From Desulfobacteraceae bacterium (GTDB lineage Bacteria > Desulfobacterota > DSM-4660 > Desulfatiglandales > B25-G16), in NCBI GenBank assembly GCA_030615565.1, contig JAUWZC010000093.1, positions 1 to 8,370 on the forward strand: DNA of 8,370 nt, read 5' to 3'. The notes beneath the pieces are model-generated. The model ran no database searches and had not been told where the DNA came from. It was given only the letters and a program-made list of their open reading frames with translations. Within the stretch, counting starts at the first letter, position 1. Every line of letters begins with the position of its first letter. The position numbers were made by a program, and so were the translations under genes. This document shows positions 4,583 through 8,370 of the stretch, in pieces.

Positions 4583-5455
4583 TCACTTCACAGTGCTTAC
4601 CATTATTTTTGCCTCAGAAAATTCCGCCGTACTCCCTGGGGGGCCTCCTTTTTTTTCTATAATTTTAACCCCCCTTGTTTTCATCCCTACTTCCCTTGAA
4701 CGGGTTTGTACCATATAGATACCTCCGGCTGGAGCCAGATCCAGCTCCCCAAGCTGGGCAGTAGAGGCATAAAGGGTAATGTTCTCTTCCCCAAAAGGTG
4801 GCCTTACCTCCAGTTCAAATCTATCCCTGCCTGAAGGTATTTCATAGATAACACCGCCATTGAAATAATTGTCACTCCTGAAAGGGTTGGTCATGAGTTG
4901 GATTAGACGTCCTGCAGCATCCTGATAGACAATCCTGGCATAAAAGGGCTTATTGCCCTTCAGGTAGATCTTTATCCTCTCACCAATTTGGTATTTTTTC
5001 CTATCGGTCCAAAGCTTCACTGTAAGGGGGACATTAGGGTCATCAAGGAGATCTTTGTGCTCTGTAATCCTTGCCATTGCCTCTTTGTCAGGTATCACTT
5101 CAGCCTTTATCCATACCTTGAAGCATTCTCCTGAGAGCTCGTCCTTATACCAGCCAAGTTCCTTCATCTCAATAACGCTCACATTTGCTCGTGCATATGC
5201 ATCCATTATATCATTTTCCAGTTGGAAGTCCTTTACCTTTGTCTCGCTTTTTATATATGTTTTTGCAGACTCTGCTGCTTTCCTCTTTGCATCTGTTACA
5301 GCCTCATGTCTTGTCTGTTTTCGTGATTTATCCTCCCCCATACAGGCATAACCCTCTGTCTCAGTGATAGTGGATTGGATCTGTTCTTTAGCATTAACGT
5401 GAAAGCCAATAAAAATTAGCGCTAAAAATCCAGATAATACAAGCCATGCTCTCAT
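4583..5455 (-). CDS. Secreted DUF4384 protein with LPP20/FlgT-N-like N-terminal domain
   Basis: 290 residues with a signal peptide (MRAWLVLSGFLALIFIGFHVNA, likely cut after A22; no lipobox Cys), so periplasmic or exported. Residues about 30-122 resemble the LPP20/FlgT-N fold: EGYA, then a basic stretch leading to EAVTDAKRKAAESAKTYI, and a strand CFKVWIKAEVIPD. Residues about 145-232 are a DUF4384 domain: VKLWTDRKKYQIGERIKIYL, YARIVYQDAAGRLIQL, then a PSGRDRFELEVRPPFGEENITLYAS core. DUF4384 is a beta-rich domain common in proteins linked to bacterial caspases and TPR systems; no enzymatic role is known. ATG at 5455 follows an AAGGAGG ribosome-binding site 7 bases upstream. It shares strand with the caspase-like gene 528 bp upstream, so it may be a functional partner, though the gap contains a repeat. 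Confidence 0.8.
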   Translation of the reverse strand: MRAWLVLSGFLALIFIGFHVNAKEQIQSTITETEGYACMGEDKSRKQTRHEAVTDAKRKAAESAKTYIKSETKVKDFQLENDIMDAYARANVSVIEMKELGWYKDELSGECFKVWIKAEVIPDKEAMARITEHKDLLDDPNVPLTVKLWTDRKKYQIGERIKIYLKGNKPFYARIVYQDAAGRLIQLMTNPFRSDNYFNGGVIYEIPSGRDRFELEVRPPFGEENITLYASTAQLGELDLAPAGGIYMVQTRSREVGMKTRGVKIIEKKGGPPGSTAEFSEAKIMVSTVK

Positions 5456-5513
5456 AATATACCTCCTTGCATCTTATCTTAGCTTTGCTATCTATAAATC
5501 AAGCCTCACTATG

Positions 5514-5542
5514 TTTATACATGATACCTGTTTTCTTTTAAA
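5514..5542 (-). promoter_or_regulatory. Possible promoter of the DUF4384 gene
   Basis: TATAAA (complement of 5514-5519) directly preceded by TG, with a 4-of-6 -35 hexamer TTTAAA (5542-5537) at 17-bp spacing. The leader would be about 50 nt. AT-rich context lowers confidence. Confidence 0.3.
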
Positions 5543-5672
5543 ATGCTCTTTTGAAGGGATATCCTCTTATAACATCACCGGATATGGCGCAAGTCACAAC
5601 ATCCCTCTCTCAATCAAAATCTCTGATTTTTTGCCAGAATCCAAACCTACAATCCAAATAATTCCATTGAAG

Positions 5673-5703
5673 ATTTGATAATGTAATCATAACATTATCA
5701 AAT
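5673..5703. repeat. Perfect AT-rich hairpin upstream of repeat R copy 2
   Basis: ATTTGATAATGT (5673-5684) and ACATTATCAAAT (5692-5703) form a perfect 12-bp stem with a 7-nt loop, extendable by a G.T and two A-T pairs. It ends 12 bp before repeat R copy 2, may be part of the same element, and could act as a bidirectional terminator (TTTAG follows on the +). Confidence 0.7.
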
Positions 5704-5714
5704 TTTAGAGACTA

Positions 5715-5878
5715 AGGTCAAATCTTTATAAATCAAAGAAAATGAGAGTGGTGAGTTTATGGAATGATTTACCTTGGCTCCATTATGTTTTTCAGGCGGG
5801 AAAAGTATAGACTTGTATCCGTATACTGAAAAATCTTAGGCTTTCATTTTTGCACAATGATAGCAGTAATCGTTAGTC
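5715..5878 (+). repeat. Dispersed repeat R, copy 2
   Basis: Aligns with copy 1 (900-1052), and at its 3' end with 4339-4362. Relative to copy 1 it has one extra base near 5795-5800 that shifts the shared reading frame into a TAG at 5808-5810, and an upstream TAG, so any coding potential is lost. It carries a perfect AGTATA (5804-5809) / TATACT (5822-5827) inverted repeat; copy 1 has the same structure with one mismatch. Confidence 0.75.
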
Positions 5879-5984
5879 CCAAAGGATTGCAGATTGCCTG
5901 AATAACAAAATATAGACTTTCTCAATAGAAAACATCGCTACTTTTGATTCTTAATCTAATCCCAAAAAGGTAAAAAACGGAAAT

Positions 5985-7904
5985 TTAGGGTTCCCTGACA
6001 AGGCGAAAACCGATATCGTAGAACCCACTCTCGGGATCATTCTTATTACGTCTGGCTGAGCGGAAGGAATATCTAACGATACTATCTGCAAAGCTACCAC
6101 CCCGTCTCACCCTAACCCCAGAATCGGAAGAGGCGCCTTTAGGGTCCGTTACATTGCCTGAGGGATAACTGCCATACCAGTCTTGGCACCACTCGTCCAC
6201 ATTACCAAGCATGTCATAAAGACCAAATGCATTGGATCTTTTGCTGCCAACCCTATGGGCATATTTTTCTCCAACATCCATGGTGTTTTTCCAGTACCAT
6301 GCATAATCTCCTATCGCGTTACCACTTTCACCAAATTGAAATCTTGTATTTGACCCAGCCCGGCAAGCATATTCCCATTCTGCTTCCGTTGGTAGTCGAT
6401 ATTTATTGACACCTTCCTTATGATTCAATTTTCCTATAAATTTCTGACAATCATTCCACGAAATAAAGACAGCGGGGTGGTATGCATTATTATAAACATA
6501 ATGACGTGGCCTTTCTCCAGACCTCCATGGTCGTGTACCCATAACCGCATACCATTGCCCCTGGCTCACCTCCGTTGTTTGCATAAAGAACCCTTTTGTA
6601 AGGGTCACCTGATGTAGTTTTTCATCGGTTGCTGGTATTGTTCGTTTGTAAAATTGCGACCAGCTGTGAGGTTCACCTGGAGGGCCTCCCATCATGAAGG
6701 TTCCTGGCAGAATATAGACAAATGTCATGCCGAGGCTGTTAGTGAAGGTCTTTTGGGATTTGTATTTTGTCTCCGGTAGGACTTTGGCTATTTCAGTCTT
6801 TACCTTTTCAGCGTCCAATCGTTTGCGCTCAACTTCAAGTTTCTCTCTCTCCCCTGTAACTGCTTTCAACTTCTCAAGCTCCCGCCGCTCTTGTTCAATC
6901 TTCGCTCGTTCCTTAATAAGTAGTTCTTTCTCTAGTCTTAGTTTTTCCTTTTCTCGGCGGAGTTTTTCGATTTCTTCACTGATACGCCGACTTTCAGCAT
7001 CACCGGAAGAGGACTTAGGCATTGCCTTTCTCTCAGTATACTTGAGTCTTTTGTGGGGTACAAAAATAAAATCCCCCCTATCCAGATCTGGGTTGTTTAT
7101 CTTGCCATACTGGGGGTGCTGCCTGCGGTGCGTATAGTTGACTACCTTGTCTGAAAGATACATTCCCAGTTCAGAGCCTGTGATATAACCATCACCAGTC
7201 AAATCAGCATCACCCTCAAGGCCAATTAATAAGCAGCGCTTGAACATGCTCTTATCTGGCACCTGTTCATCTTCCCTGCCAGCGGTGATATACTGGCGTA
7301 CCGGTAGGGAACTCTTTTCCGTAATATCATGAGGAACTGCCCGCACCAGGGCAAAGAGAGAGCCAGAAAAACAGGAGTCAAATAGCATTAGTACGTGCTT
7401 GGATTTGATCCTCATTGAGGCCGATTCAATATCCCTCATGCTAATGGCGTGGGTGGCAAAACCCAAGGGGTCCTTCTCCAAAATTGGACAGTCCTTGGGG
7501 ATGATATATCCCATCTTAGTTTTGTCGGCTAATGTCTCTGTTTCACCATGGCCAGCATAATAAAACAGAAGAGCCCGATTCACCTCACGGCCCATTTCAT
7601 ACACCATCTCATTGAGCACCGTTTTCATCTCTCGGGAGGTTGGATCCACCACCAGCTTTACTTCAAAGCCCAATTCTTTCAGCTTAGATGCTACCTCCTT
7701 AGCATCATTCACGGCATTCGGTAGCATTGGCCATTTCTCATAGTCGCTGACTCCCACCACCAGCGCATGGTAATTCTTATAAAGATATAAGCTCTGCCCT
7801 GTTTTCGCAGTAACCCTGATGCCTCGGGTGGTAGCGGATAGATAAGCAGGGATGAGTAAGGTTATCACGAGGGAAAGGATTATGAAAAATGCGGATTTTT
7901 TCAT
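5985..7904 (-). CDS. Secreted caspase-family (C14) protease with EF-hand loop, coiled coil and FGE-sulfatase-like domain
   Basis: 639 residues. Signal peptide 1-24 (MKKSAFFIILSLVITLLIPA then YLSA), so exported. Caspase/metacaspase-like p20 domain about 45-285: strand HALVVGVSDYEKWPMLPNA, catalytic His119 in FYYAGHG, catalytic Cys178 in LMLFDSCFSG; both dyad residues are intact. A 12-residue EF-hand loop (D234 to E245, with D238-G239, I241, E245) sits within it and suggests calcium control, as in metacaspases. Residues about 305-375 are a Glu/Lys/Arg-rich coiled coil. Residues about 387-637 are an FGE-sulfatase (SUMF1-like) domain: NSLGMTFVYILPGTFMMGG, TTEVSQGQWYAVMG, YRLPTEAEWEYACRAG, GLYDMLGNVDEWCQDWY, RRGGSF, GFRLVRE. 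The cysteine pair used by true formylglycine-generating enzymes is missing from the RGGSF region, so this is probably a binding domain. ATG at 7904 has a GGAGGG ribosome-binding site. The likely partner is the DUF4384 protein downstream. Confidence 0.88.
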   Translation of the reverse strand: MKKSAFFIILSLVITLLIPAYLSATTRGIRVTAKTGQSLYLYKNYHALVVGVSDYEKWPMLPNAVNDAKEVASKLKELGFEVKLVVDPTSREMKTVLNEMVYEMGREVNRALLFYYAGHGETETLADKTKMGYIIPKDCPILEKDPLGFATHAISMRDIESASMRIKSKHVLMLFDSCFSGSLFALVRAVPHDITEKSSLPVRQYITAGREDEQVPDKSMFKRCLLIGLEGDADLTGDGYITGSELGMYLSDKVVNYTHRRQHPQYGKINNPDLDRGDFIFVPHKRLKYTERKAMPKSSSGDAESRRISEEIEKLRREKEKLRLEKELLIKERAKIEQERRELEKLKAVTGEREKLEVERKRLDAEKVKTEIAKVLPETKYKSQKTFTNSLGMTFVYILPGTFMMGGPPGEPHSWSQFYKRTIPATDEKLHQVTLTKGFFMQTTEVSQGQWYAVMGTRPWRSGERPRHYVYNNAYHPAVFISWNDCQKFIGKLNHKEGVNKYRLPTEAEWEYACRAGSNTRFQFGESGNAIGDYAWYWKNTMDVGEKYAHRVGSKRSNAFGLYDMLGNVDEWCQDWYGSYPSGNVTDPKGASSDSGVRVRRGGSFADSIVRYSFRSARRNKNDPESGFYDIGFRLVREP

Positions 7905-7936
7905 GAGGACCCTCCATGTTAGAGGTTGAGAGAAAT

Positions 7937-7957
7937 GGTAGGCTTAGAAAAGCTACC
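7937..7957 (-). promoter_or_regulatory. Leader hairpin of the caspase-like gene
   Basis: GGTAG (7937-7941) and CTACC (7953-7957), plus CTT/AAG after a one-base bulge, make an 8-bp stem with a 4-nt loop. It would form at the very 5' end of the caspase mRNA if transcription starts near 7961, and could stabilise the transcript. Confidence 0.4.
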
Positions 7958-7967
7958 AGAGATTCAT

Positions 7968-7997
7968 ATTTTAATCCTCCTGTGCTCGAAAGGTCAA
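7968..7997 (-). promoter_or_regulatory. Promoter of the caspase-like gene
   Basis: On the - strand TTGACC (7997-7992) and TAAAAT (7973-7968) with an 18-bp spacer, each 5 of 6 to the sigma-70 consensus. Predicted leader of about 55-60 nt. Confidence 0.55.
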
Positions 7998-8166
7998 GAC
8001 TTCTTGCATTATTGTGAATTTTCCCCGAATTTCAATACTAACACAATAGAAACAAATCACCAGTTGGTAAAATTTCATGTTTCGTGCCATAGTCAGAACC
8101 CACGATCATCAAGATTTCATTACACAATAAGTTTAGTAATCGTAACCATAGCAAATTTGGGAAATA

Positions 8167-8211
8167 GGGTCAAATTCTTGTGAATCTAAGATGTCAAAAT
8201 TAATGGTCTTA
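8167..8211 (+). repeat. Repeat R, 5' fragment (copy 3)
   Basis: Starts GGGTCAAAT like copy 1 and keeps TGAATC, AAATTA and ATGGT in order, with a small insertion; similarity ends by about 8211. It shows that the 5' boundary of R is recurrent. Confidence 0.45.
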
Positions 8212-8216
8212 CAGTA

Positions 8217-8233
8217 CAACTTACGGTAAGTTG
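8217..8233. promoter_or_regulatory. Perfect palindrome upstream of the edge gene
   Basis: CAACTTAC, one central G, GTAAGTTG: two 8-bp arms symmetric around 8225. It lies about 80 bp upstream of the likely -10 of the + strand gene at 8350 and could be an operator. The same arm overlaps a TTGACT hexamer. Confidence 0.45.
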
Positions 8234-8310
8234 ACTAAGCTATTAGGGCGTGAAATTATAGATTGGAAACCGTAACCTTAAATATTTGAGTCTTCTTTTT
8301 TGGATGTTTA

Positions 8311-8319
8311 TGCTAAAAT
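8311..8319 (+). promoter_or_regulatory. Extended -10 promoter element for the edge gene
   Basis: TGCTAAAAT fits the TGnTATAAT extended -10 with one mismatch in the hexamer. No good -35 at normal spacing, as expected for extended -10 promoters. The predicted start lies about 25 bases before the ATG at 8350. Confidence 0.4.
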
Positions 8320-8349
8320 CCCGATGACTTAAGGTCGATCAGGGCAATT

Positions 8350-8370
8350 ATGATTACAAACACTATTGTT
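8350..8370 (+). CDS. Start of a + strand gene cut by the window edge
   Basis: ATG at 8350 with AGGG five bases upstream and an extended -10 about 30 bases before it. Only seven codons (MITNTIV) are visible, so no function can be suggested. It would be transcribed divergently from the caspase-like gene. Confidence 0.4.

Larger units (their letters stand above)
5456..5984. other. 528-bp gene-less stretch between the caspase-like and DUF4384 genes
   Basis: Holds the possible DUF4384 promoter (5514-5542), a 12-bp-stem hairpin (5673-5703), repeat R copy 2 (5715-5878) and about 100 bp of AT-rich sequence next to the caspase stop in which I see no clear terminator. No ORF here is supported. Confidence 0.6.
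7905..8349. other. 445-bp gene-less stretch between divergent genes
   Basis: Lies between the - strand caspase-like gene and a probable + strand gene starting at 8350. It contains the caspase promoter (7968-7997) and leader hairpin (7937-7957), a repeat R fragment (8167-8211), a palindrome (8217-8233) and an extended -10 for the + gene (8311-8319). An 85-codon + frame at 7926-8183 starts with TTG, lacks a ribosome-binding site and covers these signals, so it is not called. Confidence 0.6.

Noticed and set aside
6727..7137. 136-codon + strand frame inside the caspase-like gene
   Set aside because: Serine/phenylalanine-rich mirror of the Lys/Glu-rich coiled coil on the opposite strand; a compositional shadow.
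7955..7967. Four-codon leader peptide (MNLW) with AGGAGG upstream of the caspase gene
   Set aside because: The Shine-Dalgarno-like sequence sits within the predicted promoter spacer, so it would probably not be transcribed; single-Trp leader peptides need stronger context.
7926..8183. 85-codon + strand frame upstream of the caspase gene
   Set aside because: TTG start, no ribosome-binding site, no recognisable family, and it runs antisense over the caspase promoter and leader hairpin.
1..8370. CRISPR array or insertion sequence with transposase
   Set aside because: No regularly spaced short repeats, no cas genes and no transposase frame were seen; the repeats are irregularly dispersed and degenerate.

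Overview
This 8.4 kb window looks like part of a bacterial chromosome of moderate to low GC content, with long AT-rich intergenic stretches and degenerate repeats. The gene set is a tartrate/isopropylmalate-type dehydrogenase, a secreted caspase-like protein with a formylglycine-enzyme-like tail, a secreted DUF4384 protein, and a sequence resembling a GEMM-I (cyclic-di-GMP) riboswitch. This fits an anaerobic Desulfobacterota/Deltaproteobacteria or Nitrospirota-type organism. That placement is an inference from gene style; no rRNA or marker gene is present.

Layout. (1) 1-823, + strand: the C-terminal 246 residues of an isocitrate/isopropylmalate-family dehydrogenase most like tartrate/D-malate dehydrogenases, overlapped at its stop by a 29-codon ORF that may be a truncated gene. 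(2) 824-1163: no gene; it carries repeat R copy 1 and two hairpins. (3) 1164-3721, - strand: five genes in two transcription units. Upstream are a regulator with a Clp-N-like domain and a MerR/excisionase-type helix-turn-helix, then a DUF4242 (SCO4226-like) protein. Downstream, behind its own promoter-like sequence, are a DUF1059 protein, a 53-residue unknown protein and a PLP-dependent cysteine-synthase-like enzyme with altered cofactor loops. A 68-bp direct repeat (A at 2577, B at 4012) brackets the regulator-DUF4242 pair. (4) 3722-4582: about 860 bp with no gene, holding a C/G-rich hairpin, the GEMM-like sequence, repeat B, a partial R copy and a terminator. (5) 4583-7904, - strand: the caspase-like gene (639 aa) and, 528 bp further along the same strand, the DUF4384 gene. 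The gap holds the best R copy and a strong AT-rich hairpin. (6) 7905-8370: the caspase promoter and leader, a third R fragment, a palindrome, and the likely start of a new + strand gene at 8350.

How the genes may work together. The regulator/DUF4242/DUF1059/CysK-like group joins two small probable metal-binding proteins, a thiol or amino-acid PLP enzyme and a DNA-binding regulator, which suggests a metal- or sulfur-linked response; this is inferred from family membership and gene order only. The caspase-like and DUF4384 proteins both carry signal peptides and probably act outside the cytoplasm. Caspase domains and DUF4384 are often found together in bacteria, so a shared pathway is plausible. 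The caspase protein combines an intact His/Cys dyad, a canonical EF-hand loop, a long charged coiled coil and a C-type-lectin-fold sulfatase-modifying-like domain that lacks the catalytic cysteines, so it looks like a calcium-sensitive protease with a binding tail rather than a formylglycine-generating enzyme.
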